This document shows, in pieces, positions 7,962 through 16,515 of a stretch of 64,000 nt of DNA (its first letter is position 1; the number at the start of each line of letters is the position of its first letter). The stretch is from SSSZ01 sp036732025. GTDB lineage: Bacteria; Pseudomonadota; Gammaproteobacteria; Burkholderiales; Rhodocyclaceae. The notes beneath the pieces were generated by a model. The model searched no databases, was not told where the DNA came from, and saw only the letters and a program-made list of their open reading frames with translations. The stretch covers positions 3,448 to 67,447 of the forward strand of contig DAINDE010000020.1 of assembly GCA_036732025.1 (NCBI GenBank), in the 5' to 3' direction. Both the position numbers and the translations under genes were made by a program.

Positions 7962-8915
7962 ATGTTGAACGAGGACGCGCTCATAGCGATCGATGTTGTC
8001 ATTCCTGCCTACAATGCAAGCCGCTTCATCGCTGCAACCCTACAATCCGTGGCCTCCCAGTCGCATTTGCCTGCTCGGCTAATTGTCGTTGACGATGGGT
8101 CGCAGGACGACACATCCGCAATAGTCGAGCACTTTTGCGTTGCTCATCCGGAAGTGAATGCTGTCCTTCTCCGACAGGACAACCGCGGCTTGTCTGCGGC
8201 TCGTAACGCAGGGATCAAACACGCGACTTCACCGTGGATCGCACTGCTTGATGCCGACGACATCTGGGAGCCGCTTAAGCTGGAGAAACAGGTCAAGCAG
8301 CTACAGGAAAGTCGTTTATCTAACGTCGGGGTGGTGTATTGCGACTACTCGCTGATAGACGAAAATGGCCACCAGTTGGAGTTGCCGCGCTTTGTATTGA
8401 GGCCCGAAATTCGCGGTGATGTGAGACAGGCGCTCAGGCGTGAAAATTGCGTTGCTGGTAGTGGCAGCGCGGTGCTTGTGCGCCGGAGCCTTTTTGAGCA
8501 AGTGGGGCTGTTCGATGTATCTCTGTGCTCGGCGGAGGATTGGGACATGTGGATCCGTCTGGCTAATGTTGCGTCATTCGATTACGTGAACGAACCATTG
8601 GTGAAGATCCGGCGGCACCGGTCCAGCCTGCAGGCGAACCACACCAAGATGCTGGACGGGGAGTTATCGCTGTTGAACAAGCTGGTCAGGCACGGCCTTG
8701 ATCCGTGGCCTGTCTACCGTCTCAGGCGTCATGCGGCGTTTCATCAGATCGATATCACTGACCTTCGCTGTTACCCCACCCTCGACCCCGCACTGACGAA
8801 ATTGTTCACAGGATGGAATTTCAGATTTTTTGCACTTTATATTCGTGCGCGGGTTGCCTTTGGCGCAGCTATTCGGCGCGTTCTAGCGTGGTGCAGACGG
8901 AACGATGGGCGTTGA
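7962..8915 (+). CDS. Family 2 glycosyltransferase
   Basis: A 317-residue GT-A fold glycosyltransferase. IDVVIPAYNASRFIAATLQSV starts the nucleotide-binding half, VVDDGSQDDT is the first aspartate motif, and LLDADDIWEP carries the metal-binding DxD-type site. AEDWDMWIRL is the conserved ED acceptor-site motif. I chose the ATG at 7962 because GGAGGG sits 6 bp upstream and gives the normal GT2 N-terminus; an in-frame ATG at 7866 would add 32 residues without similarity. It is a clear paralogue of the gene at 10795. The sugar is unknown. Confidence 0.9.
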   Translation: MLNEDALIAIDVVIPAYNASRFIAATLQSVASQSHLPARLIVVDDGSQDDTSAIVEHFCVAHPEVNAVLLRQDNRGLSAARNAGIKHATSPWIALLDADDIWEPLKLEKQVKQLQESRLSNVGVVYCDYSLIDENGHQLELPRFVLRPEIRGDVRQALRRENCVAGSGSAVLVRRSLFEQVGLFDVSLCSAEDWDMWIRLANVASFDYVNEPLVKIRRHRSSLQANHTKMLDGELSLLNKLVRHGLDPWPVYRLRRHAAFHQIDITDLRCYPTLDPALTKLFTGWNFRFFALYIRARVAFGAAIRRVLAWCRRNDGR

Positions 8916-8919
8916 GCAA

Positions 8920-9810
8920 ATGATCGTAGTTAGCCTACAAGGTGGATTAGGTAACCAGTTGTTCCAGTACGCGACCGGCCGCGCATTGAGCGTGGCGTGG
9001 GGCAGGGAATTGGTACTGGACCTGAAATGGTTTGACGACGTGCGCGAAAAAAGGGGAGTCACGGCGCGAGAGTACTCTCTAGCGCCGTTCGTGCTGCCCG
9101 CCAGTATCCAGCGTGTAGGCCGGCCAGGAGCCGGCGGCGGACGCATTGCGCGCTTGCTCGCGCACTTTCAGGGGCCATTCATACCAGGGTTCCAACGACA
9201 GTTCCGCCTCGTAAGGGAGCCGTCGTTCCAATATTCGCCAGACGTTTTTGGCACGCCAGGGGCAGTTTGGCTCGACGGATATTGGCAGTCGTGGAGGTAC
9301 TTTACAGCTATAGAACAGCAACTGCGTGCCGAACTCTCCACCCCTCGATCCATGAACCATGCATCCTTGGCCATGCTAGATCGCATCCGGTGCTGTTCGA
9401 TGGCAGTCTGCCTGCACGTCAGGCGCGGTGACTACATCAGCAATCCCTCAGCGGCCAACTTTCATGGTACCTGCGACCTTGACTATTATCTCGGTGCGCT
9501 CGCCGAGCTGAGCCGCATCGGCAATCCGACCTGTTTTATTTTTTCCGACGATGTCGACTGGGTGCGGGACAATCTGCGGCTGCCATGCGAAACCGTCGTT
9601 GTCGATATCAACGGCCCTGCAGATGCGCACCAGGACCTGTGGCTGATGGCTAACTGCCGGCATTTTATTATTGCCAACAGTTCCCTGAGCTGGTGGGGGG
9701 CTTGGCTTGGTGGGAGTTCCGACAAACAAGTGTTTGCACCACGGAACTGGTTCCGTGAGGATCGGCGCGACACCTCAGACCTGATTCCCCCGAACTGGAG
9801 GCGCATTTGA
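8920..9810 (+). CDS. Alpha-1,2-fucosyltransferase (GT11)
   Basis: A GT11 family enzyme transferring L-fucose from GDP-fucose. The N-terminal QGGLGNQLFQYATGRAL, the GDP-fucose-binding HVRRGDY, IFSDDVDW and the C-terminal NSSLSWWGAWL are the family signatures in the right order. 296 residues is typical. The ATG at 8920 matches the family N-terminus (MIVVSLQGGLGNQ). An ATG at 8905 would add five residues and overlap the upstream gene. The enzyme fits fcl and gmd upstream and argues that fucose is an actual sugar of the exported glycan. Confidence 0.93.
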   Translation: MIVVSLQGGLGNQLFQYATGRALSVAWGRELVLDLKWFDDVREKRGVTAREYSLAPFVLPASIQRVGRPGAGGGRIARLLAHFQGPFIPGFQRQFRLVREPSFQYSPDVFGTPGAVWLDGYWQSWRYFTAIEQQLRAELSTPRSMNHASLAMLDRIRCCSMAVCLHVRRGDYISNPSAANFHGTCDLDYYLGALAELSRIGNPTCFIFSDDVDWVRDNLRLPCETVVVDINGPADAHQDLWLMANCRHFIIANSSLSWWGAWLGGSSDKQVFAPRNWFREDRRDTSDLIPPNWRRI

Positions 9811-10790
9811 GTATAACTCCGCGGCTGTCCGTTCTGCTGCCCGTATACAACGGTGCGGCTTACCTGCGTGAATCCATAGACAGTATCTTGTCTCAGGACT
9901 TCCGCGATTTCGAGCTCATCGTCATCAACGACGGTTCCACTGACGATTCAAGAGAAATCGCGGAAGGGTATCAAGATGCTAGGGTGCGGGTGATCAACCA
10001 AGACAATATAGGTTTGGCGTTGACGCTGCGACGCGGCGTTGAACTGGCCCGCGCCCCCATCGTTGCGCGCCAGGATGCCGACGATGTGAGCTTGCCACGC
10101 CGCTTCTCAATCCAGTACCAGTTCTTGCATACCCACCCAGAGGTCGGTCTGCTCGGCACATGGTCCAGAATCGTGACCCAGACCGGACCGACAGCGCGGC
10201 GCCACGCGCATCCGACCACCAATGGCGAGTTGCAGTTACGCTCTTTGTTTGACAATTTTTTTGTCCACAGCAGCGTCATGTTCAGGCGCGATGTAGCGCT
10301 GACGGCTGGCAATTATCCCTCCGATCCCGGACGTTATCCGCCGGAGGACTTCGACCTCTGGTCACGGATCGCTCGCATCTCCCGGTTAGCCAATATTGGC
10401 GAAGAACTGCTCCTGTACCGGGAAGTGGCTGGCAGCATCAGTCGTAGCAAGGCGGAGTTAATTGAGATGCGGGTGCGCGCCATCGCCGTCGAAAACCTGG
10501 AGGCTCTGCTAGGTGGGGGTAGCGACCGAAATGTTCTGCATGATCTCGTGTGCGCAGTCCGGCTGAATGCGGGATTGGTTCGGCCCGATTGCGACTGGAC
10601 CAGCCTGAGCCTTACGGTTACTGCCCTTGAGCGTGCGCTTTCGGCTCGCTTCCCTGGGGATGCGAACAACATTCGCCAAGCCGGGAAAACTATTAGGCAA
10701 AGATTGCACCGCGTACGGTTGTTGCGTTACCCCTTGTTCGGACGCGGCATAGGCATACTGGCGGGGCTGGTTCGGCTGGTGAGGTATTGA
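9807..10790 (+). CDS. Family 2 glycosyltransferase
   Basis: A 327-residue GT2 enzyme: LSVLLPVYNGAAYLRESIDSILSQ at the N-terminus, VINDGSTDDS, the ARQDADDVSLPRRF catalytic segment, and the PPEDFDLWSRI acceptor motif. The start is TTG, overlapping the fucosyltransferase stop as TTGA, with GGAG 6 bp upstream (9797-9800). The C-terminal third is helical and rich in R/L (LHRVRLLRYPLFGRGIGILAGLVRLVRY), probably membrane-associated. The donor sugar cannot be assigned. Confidence 0.9.
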   Translation: MSITPRLSVLLPVYNGAAYLRESIDSILSQDFRDFELIVINDGSTDDSREIAEGYQDARVRVINQDNIGLALTLRRGVELARAPIVARQDADDVSLPRRFSIQYQFLHTHPEVGLLGTWSRIVTQTGPTARRHAHPTTNGELQLRSLFDNFFVHSSVMFRRDVALTAGNYPSDPGRYPPEDFDLWSRIARISRLANIGEELLLYREVAGSISRSKAELIEMRVRAIAVENLEALLGGGSDRNVLHDLVCAVRLNAGLVRPDCDWTSLSLTVTALERALSARFPGDANNIRQAGKTIRQRLHRVRLLRYPLFGRGIGILAGLVRLVRY

Positions 10791-10794
10791 AGCC

Positions 10795-11748
10795 GTGAGA
10801 TCCTTCCCTTGGTCTGGACGCCAGCACGAGGGCGAGAAGGCGCAGGTCGACGTAATCATTCCCGCGCATAACGCAGGCGCCTTCATCGCCGAGACCATCG
10901 CCTCAGTGGCGCGGCAAACCCGATTGCCCGCAAAGGTGATCGTGGTCGACGACGGTTCTACTGACGATACCGCCGCGGTGGTTTACGCATGCAGTCGCCA
11001 ATATCCCCAGCTCGGAATTCGGTTGGTATCGCAACGCAATGCCGGCGTCGCCGCAGCCCGTAATAGCGGGCTGCGTGTGGCTACGGCCCCATTCGTGGCA
11101 TTGCTTGATGCTGACGATCTCTGGGAGCCTGCCAAGCTCGAGCGACAGCTTGACTTGATGCTTCAGACTGCTGGCGAGCGTACCGGCTTGATCTACTGCG
11201 ATTACCGCGTGGTCGACGAACATGGAAAGTCGGGTAGTGAGGCTAGGCACATTGCACCGCTCTTGAAGGGGAATGCGGCCCGCAGACTCATGCGCGGCAA
11301 TCTTGTCTCGGGAAGTGCCAGCGCAGTGCTGCTGAGGGCCGAAGCTCTGCACCAGGTGGGGCTGTTCGATGAGGAGCTCCCAGTCGCGGAAGACTGGGAC
11401 ATGTGGTTGCGGATAAGCCGGCAATGGGAATTTGATTTCGTGCCTGAGCCGCTGGTGTGCATTCGGCAGCACACGCAAAGCATGCAGCGTAACCGGCGCA
11501 AGATGGTCGAGGGTGAGTTGCGCCTGGCATGCAAATTGTGGGGGCGTGGGCAGCTTTCCCTGTTCTACTGGGCTGGCCTGACGCGCCGCCTGCAAAGGAA
11601 TAGCGTGACATTGGCCGCGCTGAAGCTTCCGCCCTCCCAGGCAACCCCGCCGCTGTTGTTCTGGCCGCCTCTCGTGCGTACAACCGCAGCAATTGTGTCG
11701 CTTGCCATTGCATTTCGCCGCTTGCTGATGGGGGGGCGCAAGGCGTGA
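10795..11748 (+). CDS. Family 2 glycosyltransferase
   Basis: A 317-residue GT2 enzyme starting at GTG, 4 bp after the previous gene. VDVIIPAHNAGAFIAETIASVARQ, VVDDGSTDDT, LLDADDLWEPAKLERQ and VAEDWDMWLRI mark the two catalytic regions. Sequence and motif spacing closely match the enzyme at 7962 (for example IYCDY, SGSASAVLLR, QVGLFDE), so the two are duplicates that may add the same or a related sugar. Its stop overlaps a GTG that opens a broken glycosyltransferase frame (GTGA). Confidence 0.9.
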   Translation: MRSFPWSGRQHEGEKAQVDVIIPAHNAGAFIAETIASVARQTRLPAKVIVVDDGSTDDTAAVVYACSRQYPQLGIRLVSQRNAGVAAARNSGLRVATAPFVALLDADDLWEPAKLERQLDLMLQTAGERTGLIYCDYRVVDEHGKSGSEARHIAPLLKGNAARRLMRGNLVSGSASAVLLRAEALHQVGLFDEELPVAEDWDMWLRISRQWEFDFVPEPLVCIRQHTQSMQRNRRKMVEGELRLACKLWGRGQLSLFYWAGLTRRLQRNSVTLAALKLPPSQATPPLLFWPPLVRTTAAIVSLAIAFRRLLMGGRKA

Positions 11749-11918
11749 GCAGGCTGGCACCCAGCTTCTCGATTGTCATGTGCGTGAGCCGCGACAAGCC
11801 GCGGCTGGCGCAAGCTATCCGAAGCATGCTGGTTAGGACGACAGTTACTTCACTCATGCTGACCCCGATGCGGACACATTGTGGCGAAGGGGGCCAGCAT
11901 GCCTGCTGGAGCCAATGA
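11745..11918 (+). pseudogene. Truncated N-terminus of a family 2 glycosyltransferase
   Basis: A 57-codon frame opens at GTG 11745, overlapping the upstream stop, and ends TGA at 11916-11918. Its first 29 residues (SRLAPSFSIVMC then VSRDKPRLAQAIRSML) read like the nucleotide-binding start of a GT2 enzyme. The remainder (VRTTVTSLMLTPMRTHCGEG) does not. The frame ends in ATGA with the next intact glycosyltransferase. The likeliest reading is an internal deletion that left the start of one gene fused next to another. No ribosomal or catalytic function is expected. Confidence 0.55.
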
Positions 11919-12859
11919 TGAGTGATACCGTGGAATTTCTTCCCGGCGGGGAGCCGATGGTGACGGTGGCGCTGGCCGTGCTCAATGGCGGAGCCGTCCT
12001 GGAGTACGCCGTCCGATCCGTTCTGAACCAGTCCTGGTCCCATTGGGAACTACTACTGCTAGATGATGGGTCCACTGACGGCGCCATCGAGCGTCTGCCC
12101 TTCCTTTCCGATCCCCGCATCATCGTCGTCCGCGATGGCTGTAACCGGGGGCTTTCCGCCCGCCTCAACCAGGCGGTCGGCATGGCCAGGGGCAAGTACT
12201 TCGCTCGCATGGACCATGACGATCTCTGTCATCCGGGGCGTTTTGCGCGGCAGGTTGCCTTTCTGGAGGGGCATCCGGAAGTGGACCTGCTGGCGACCCA
12301 GTGTCTCACCATGGATGAGCAGGAGCGGCTGAACGGGATCCTGCCGTCGGCTATCGATCATGCGACCATCTGCCGGCGGCCCTGGCAGGGCTTCCCCATG
12401 CCGCACCCCACCTGGATGGGGCGGACCGAGTGGTTCCGCCGCAACCCCTACCCGGAGCCGGCCCCGTATTGCTGCGAGGATCAGGAGCTGTTGCTGCGGG
12501 CTTATCGGCACAGTTGCTACCACACCCTGCCGGAACGCCTGTTGGCTTACCGGGTGCGCAGCCATACGCCCTGGCGGAAGCTGTGGCGTACCCGCCGGGC
12601 CATGCTGACAATGCAGTGTGGCCATTTTCTCGCTCGGGGGCAGTGGGCTAGTGCCGCGCTGAGCACGGCGATGGCGCTGGCCCGCATCGGGCGCGATGGC
12701 TGGCGCGAATTGCGCCATCGCCTGGCGCCGGCGGGTGAGGCGCGGTGGGGGGCGATGGCGTCCCCGGAGGAGTGCCGGCAGTGGGAGGTGCGGATCGGCG
12801 CCATCAGGGCGGCTGCGGGCTCCGCGGGGGAGGGGAAGCAGGCCGATGTTCCAGTCTGA
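11915..12859 (+). CDS. Family 2 glycosyltransferase
   Basis: A 314-residue GT2 enzyme: MVTVALAVLNGGAVLEYAVRSVLNQSW, LLLDDGSTDG, ARMDHDDLCHPGRFARQ (DxD region) and YCCEDQELLLRAYR. Two ATGs are possible, 11915 and 11918. The first overlaps the broken upstream frame as ATGA, while GGAG at 11908-11911 is better spaced for the second. The C-terminal part (WRKLWRTRRAMLTMQCGHF) is helical. G+C rises again here, so this gene may have a different origin from the genes before 11750. Confidence 0.88.
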   Translation: MMSDTVEFLPGGEPMVTVALAVLNGGAVLEYAVRSVLNQSWSHWELLLLDDGSTDGAIERLPFLSDPRIIVVRDGCNRGLSARLNQAVGMARGKYFARMDHDDLCHPGRFARQVAFLEGHPEVDLLATQCLTMDEQERLNGILPSAIDHATICRRPWQGFPMPHPTWMGRTEWFRRNPYPEPAPYCCEDQELLLRAYRHSCYHTLPERLLAYRVRSHTPWRKLWRTRRAMLTMQCGHFLARGQWASAALSTAMALARIGRDGWRELRHRLAPAGEARWGAMASPEECRQWEVRIGAIRAAAGSAGEGKQADVPV

Positions 12860-14018
12860 AATGCCGGGAAACGGGCCGTCTCAGGGGTCGGCTATCCTGT
12901 TCGTGGCCACGACCCCATTTGCGGTGAATGCCTTCCTGGCCTCCCATCTGGCCACCCTGTCCCAGGATTACCGGATTGTCCTCTGCGTCAATCTCGAGGC
13001 CTATGAGCTCCTACCTTCCTTGTCACGCCTCGTGGAGGTGCGTCATATTCCCTTTGCCCGCAAGATTGCTCCGGGAACCGATCTGAAAACATTGCTGAAG
13101 TTGCTGTCGTTGGTTCGCCAGGTCAGGCCGGCAGCCATCCATAGCATCACGCCCAAGGCTGGGCTGCTGGCCATGATGGCCGGTTTCGTGGCTCGTGTGC
13201 CTCACCGCTGGCATACCTTCACCGGTCAGGTCTGGGCGACTCGGAAGGGGCTGGCCCGCCGCTTGCTCAAGGCACTGGACCGCCTGATCGTGCTGCTGGC
13301 CTCGCGGGTCTTTGCCGACAGTGCTTCCCAGTGCCGCCTGCTATGTGCTGAAGGCTTGGTCCGGGAAGGCGGGATCGGCATGCTGGGTGCCGGCTCCATC
13401 GCCGGCGTGGACCTGGAGCGTTTCCGTCCCGATGCGGTCGGTCGCGATCAGTTGCGCCGGCAGATCGGAACTGCTGCCGCTGCATGCGTGTTCCTGTATG
13501 TCGGCCGACTGGCCCGGGACAAGGGTGTGTTCGATCTGGTCCGGGCCTTTCAGCTGGTGGCCAGTGCCAACCCCAATGTCGAGCTGTGGGTTGTAGGACC
13601 CAACGAGGAGGGGCTGCTGCCGACCCTGCAGGATGCTGCCGCTGGCTGTGCGGCGCCTCTCCGCTGGCTGGGAGCGACGCCCACTCCCGAGCGCTTCATG
13701 GCGGCGGCGGATGTGCTGGTCCTGCCCAGCTACCGCGAGGGGTTCGGTTCGGTCATCATTGAGGGGGCGGCCTGCGGTATTCCGGCTGTAGCCTATCGTA
13801 TCGATGGCGTTGTGGACGCTGTCGCTGAGGGATATAGCGGCCTGCTGGTCGAGCCAGGACAGCCGGCTGCCTTGGCCGAAGCCCTGGAGGCGTTGGCGCA
13901 GGATGAGAACCTGCGCCAGCGCCTCGGGGCGCAGGCCCGGGAACGTGCCGAGCGCCAGTTCAGCGGTCGGGTGGTGACCGAAGCCTGGCGTGACTACTAC
14001 CGCAGTCAACTGAGCTAA
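12846..14018 (+). CDS. Family 4 glycosyltransferase
   Basis: A 390-residue GT-B enzyme. The N-terminal domain has ILFVATTPFAVNAFLASHLATL and the acceptor-side SITPKAGLLAMMAGF. The C-terminal domain has VFLYVGRLARDKGVFDLVRAF and the nucleotide-sugar site LPSYREGFGSVIIEGAACGIPAVAYRIDG (EX7E pattern), diagnostic of GT4. The ATG at 12846 overlaps the previous gene by 14 bp. It resembles enzymes adding the second sugar after PglC-like initiation (PglA/WbpH-like group), an inference from order and sequence style. Confidence 0.9.
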   Translation: MFQSEMPGNGPSQGSAILFVATTPFAVNAFLASHLATLSQDYRIVLCVNLEAYELLPSLSRLVEVRHIPFARKIAPGTDLKTLLKLLSLVRQVRPAAIHSITPKAGLLAMMAGFVARVPHRWHTFTGQVWATRKGLARRLLKALDRLIVLLASRVFADSASQCRLLCAEGLVREGGIGMLGAGSIAGVDLERFRPDAVGRDQLRRQIGTAAAACVFLYVGRLARDKGVFDLVRAFQLVASANPNVELWVVGPNEEGLLPTLQDAAAGCAAPLRWLGATPTPERFMAAADVLVLPSYREGFGSVIIEGAACGIPAVAYRIDGVVDAVAEGYSGLLVEPGQPAALAEALEALAQDENLRQRLGAQARERAERQFSGRVVTEAWRDYYRSQLS

Positions 14019-14028
14019 AGACAACAAC

Positions 14029-14589
14029 ATGAAGCGCCTGTTCGACATCTGCCTGGGTCTGGTGGCCCTGACCGTCCTGCTGCTGCCCTTGGTGCTGGTA
14101 GCTCTACTGGTGCGCCTCACCTCGCCCGGTCCAGTGTTGTACTGGAGTGACCGGGTGGGGCGGCACAACCGTATTTTCAAGATGCCAAAATTCCGTAGTA
14201 TGCGGGTGGGTACGCCGGTGGTGGCGACCCACCTGCTGAGCGATCCCGTTGCCCACCTGACCCCGGTGGGCTCGTTCCTACGCAAGTCCAGCCTGGACGA
14301 ACTGCCACAGCTATGGAGCATCCTCAAGGGGGATATGAGCTTTGTCGGCCCCAGGCCGGCGCTTTACAACCAGGATGATCTCATTCAGTTGCGTACGGAG
14401 CGGGGGGTGCATCAACTGGTTCCAGGTCTTACGGGGTGGGCTCAGGTGAACGGGCGGGACGAGTTGCCGGTTCCTGATAAGGTGAATCTGGACGTTGAGT
14501 ATCTCAGTCGGAAGTCCCTTGGACTCGATGTCAAGATACTGTGGATGACCTTGGTCAAGGTCTTGCGTACCGACGGCGTATCGCACTGA
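14029..14589 (+). CDS. Undecaprenyl-phosphate sugar phosphotransferase, PglC-like
   Basis: A 186-residue monotopic phosphoglycosyl transferase that begins glycan assembly by moving a sugar-1-phosphate to undecaprenyl phosphate. MKRLFDICLGLVALTVLLLPLVLVALLVRL is the single re-entrant membrane helix. SPGPVLYWSDRVGRHNRIFKMPKFRSMRVG, RKSSLDELPQLWSILKGDMSFVGPRPAL and GLTGWAQVNGRD are the catalytic motifs, with the DE dyad in SLDELPQ. It is the short PglC/WecP size class rather than WbaP. With the next gene it suggests an amino-deoxy sugar at the reducing end. Confidence 0.92.
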   Translation: MKRLFDICLGLVALTVLLLPLVLVALLVRLTSPGPVLYWSDRVGRHNRIFKMPKFRSMRVGTPVVATHLLSDPVAHLTPVGSFLRKSSLDELPQLWSILKGDMSFVGPRPALYNQDDLIQLRTERGVHQLVPGLTGWAQVNGRDELPVPDKVNLDVEYLSRKSLGLDVKILWMTLVKVLRTDGVSH

Positions 14590-14670
14590 TTGAGGTTCTG
14601 CGCCTTTCCGGCGATCCGGGCTAAAATCGATCGTTTTTGATCTTCGGTAGAAGGCTCTCGCGGTAACAGT

Positions 14671-16485
14671 ATGATGAATCCACGGTCTCTTGCAGCTTTC
14701 CTGCACGATCTCGCCGCGGTTGCCGCAGCTTGGCTGCTCGCGTTCGCGCTGCGATTCAATTTTGATGTTCCAGCGGAATTCGTGGCATCTGCTAATCGAT
14801 CCCTGCTCTGGATCGTGCCGCTGTTCGGAGGCCTTTTTTTTTCGTTCGGCCTCTACCGCGGCGTTTGGCGCTTTGCCAGCCTTTCCGATATGAGGCACAT
14901 TTTGGGGGCGGTTGGATCCGGCGGAGTGCTGGTGGTCATGGCCGTAGTGTTCCTCAAACTAGGGGTTATTCCGCGGTCCGTACTGGTCATGCATCCGGTA
15001 CTCCTTATTGTTTTCATGGGGGGAAGCCGGTTTGCTTACCGTAGCTGGAAAGAGCATCGGCTTTACGGCCCGGCCAGGATGCGAGGCCAACCGGTGGTCA
15101 TCCTGGGGGCTGGCGAAGCGGCAGATTCGCTTTTGCGCGAAATGAACCGCAGCGGCGCTTGGTATGCGGTTGCCTTGGTGAGCAACCGGCCGGCGAACCA
15201 GGGGCGGAGACTGCATGGGCTCCCCGTCTTCGCTCCCATGGCTGAATTGCCGATGGTAGCCCAGCGGTTTTCGGTCAAGCACGCGATCATGGCAATGCCC
15301 AACAGTCGTGCTGCTGAACGTCGGGAGGCGGTGGAAATCGCGTCCGCAGCAGGGTTGTCGGTCATGACCATGCCGTCCTACGACGACCTTCTGGCTGGTC
15401 GCCTGTCGGTGTCGAGTATACGAAAGGTCGAGCTTGAGGATTTGCTTGGTCGCGAGGCGGTTTCCCTCGACGGCGAGGGGCTAAGCGGACTGTTGAAAGG
15501 GCAGGTGGTATTGGTTACCGGGGCCGGGGGCTCCATTGGTTCGGAGCTTTGCCGGCAGATTGCCCGATTTTCCCCGGCGCGCCTCGTGCTCGTGGAATCT
15601 TCGGAATTTGCCCTCTACCGCATCGACGAGGAATTGGGGCAGTCCTTCGCCTACCTTGATCGGGGTTGCTGGGCGGCAGACGTGCGCGACCGCGATCGTG
15701 TAGATGAAATCCTGGCCACGGAGCGGCCGGCGGTTGTTTTTCATGCGGCGGCCTATAAACATGTCCCGCTGATGGAAAAAGAGAATGCCTGGCAGGCCGT
15801 ACGTACCAACACCCTGGGCACCCTTACCATGGCTCTGGCTTCCCGGCGGACAGGGGTCGGGAAGTTTGTGCTGATTTCTACCGACAAGGCGGTAAACCCC
15901 ACCAATGTGATGGGAGCTACCAAACGCCTGGCTGAGCGGGTGTGCCGGGCGATCCAGGAGGTAGATGGCACACGCTTCATTACCGTCCGTTTCGGCAACG
16001 TGTTAGGCAGCAACGGCAGCGTCATACCCAAGTTTCGTGAACAGATTGCCCGCGGGGGGCCGGTGACAGTGACCCACCCGGACATCGTTCGCTATTTCAT
16101 GACGATTCCCGAGGCTGCGCAACTCGTGTTGCAGGCCGGCTTGATGGGGCAGGGTGGCGAGATTTTTGTTCTCGACATGGGGGAGCCGGTGAAGATCGTC
16201 GATTTGGCGAGAGACATGATTCGGCTCTCGGGCTTTTCCGAGGAGGAAATCCCTATCCAGTTCTCGGGACTGCGCCCCGGTGAGAAACTCTACGAAGAAC
16301 TCCTCGCCAATGACGAAACCACGCTCCCGACGCCACACCCGAAACTGCGTATCGCACGCCTGGGGGATGGGCTCGGCGAGTCCGAATATCAGGAAATTCG
16401 TCAGTGGCTCGCGGCAGGGGTTCGAGGGGTGGCGGAAGTGCGCGAAGGCCTCAAGCGTTTTGTCCCCGAATATGTTGCGGCTTGA
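14671..16485 (+). CDS. UDP-N-acetylhexosamine 4,6-dehydratase (WbpM/PglF type)
   Basis: A 604-residue membrane-bound dehydratase. Residues 1-125 hold about four transmembrane helices. Residues 140-260 form a first Rossmann-like domain (VVILGAGEAADSLLREM). The catalytic SDR domain has TGAGGSIG (283-290), STDK (403-406) and MGATK (414-418), with methionine replacing the usual catalytic tyrosine, as is known for WbpM/PglF enzymes. The product is UDP-4-keto-6-deoxy-N-acetylhexosamine, precursor of QuiNAc, FucNAc or bacillosamine-like sugars. No aminotransferase or reductase partner is in the window. It is the last gene of the island before aroA. Confidence 0.92.
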   Translation: MMNPRSLAAFLHDLAAVAAAWLLAFALRFNFDVPAEFVASANRSLLWIVPLFGGLFFSFGLYRGVWRFASLSDMRHILGAVGSGGVLVVMAVVFLKLGVIPRSVLVMHPVLLIVFMGGSRFAYRSWKEHRLYGPARMRGQPVVILGAGEAADSLLREMNRSGAWYAVALVSNRPANQGRRLHGLPVFAPMAELPMVAQRFSVKHAIMAMPNSRAAERREAVEIASAAGLSVMTMPSYDDLLAGRLSVSSIRKVELEDLLGREAVSLDGEGLSGLLKGQVVLVTGAGGSIGSELCRQIARFSPARLVLVESSEFALYRIDEELGQSFAYLDRGCWAADVRDRDRVDEILATERPAVVFHAAAYKHVPLMEKENAWQAVRTNTLGTLTMALASRRTGVGKFVLISTDKAVNPTNVMGATKRLAERVCRAIQEVDGTRFITVRFGNVLGSNGSVIPKFREQIARGGPVTVTHPDIVRYFMTIPEAAQLVLQAGLMGQGGEIFVLDMGEPVKIVDLARDMIRLSGFSEEEIPIQFSGLRPGEKLYEELLANDETTLPTPHPKLRIARLGDGLGESEYQEIRQWLAAGVRGVAEVREGLKRFVPEYVAA

Positions 16486-16515
16486 TTGGCCGCCTTCCTT
16501 CATCAAGAGTGTCCC

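Noticed and set aside
7738..7968. 77-codon frame in the glycan-locus gap
   Set aside because: No SD, no family resemblance, and it crosses palindromes and the real GT2 start.
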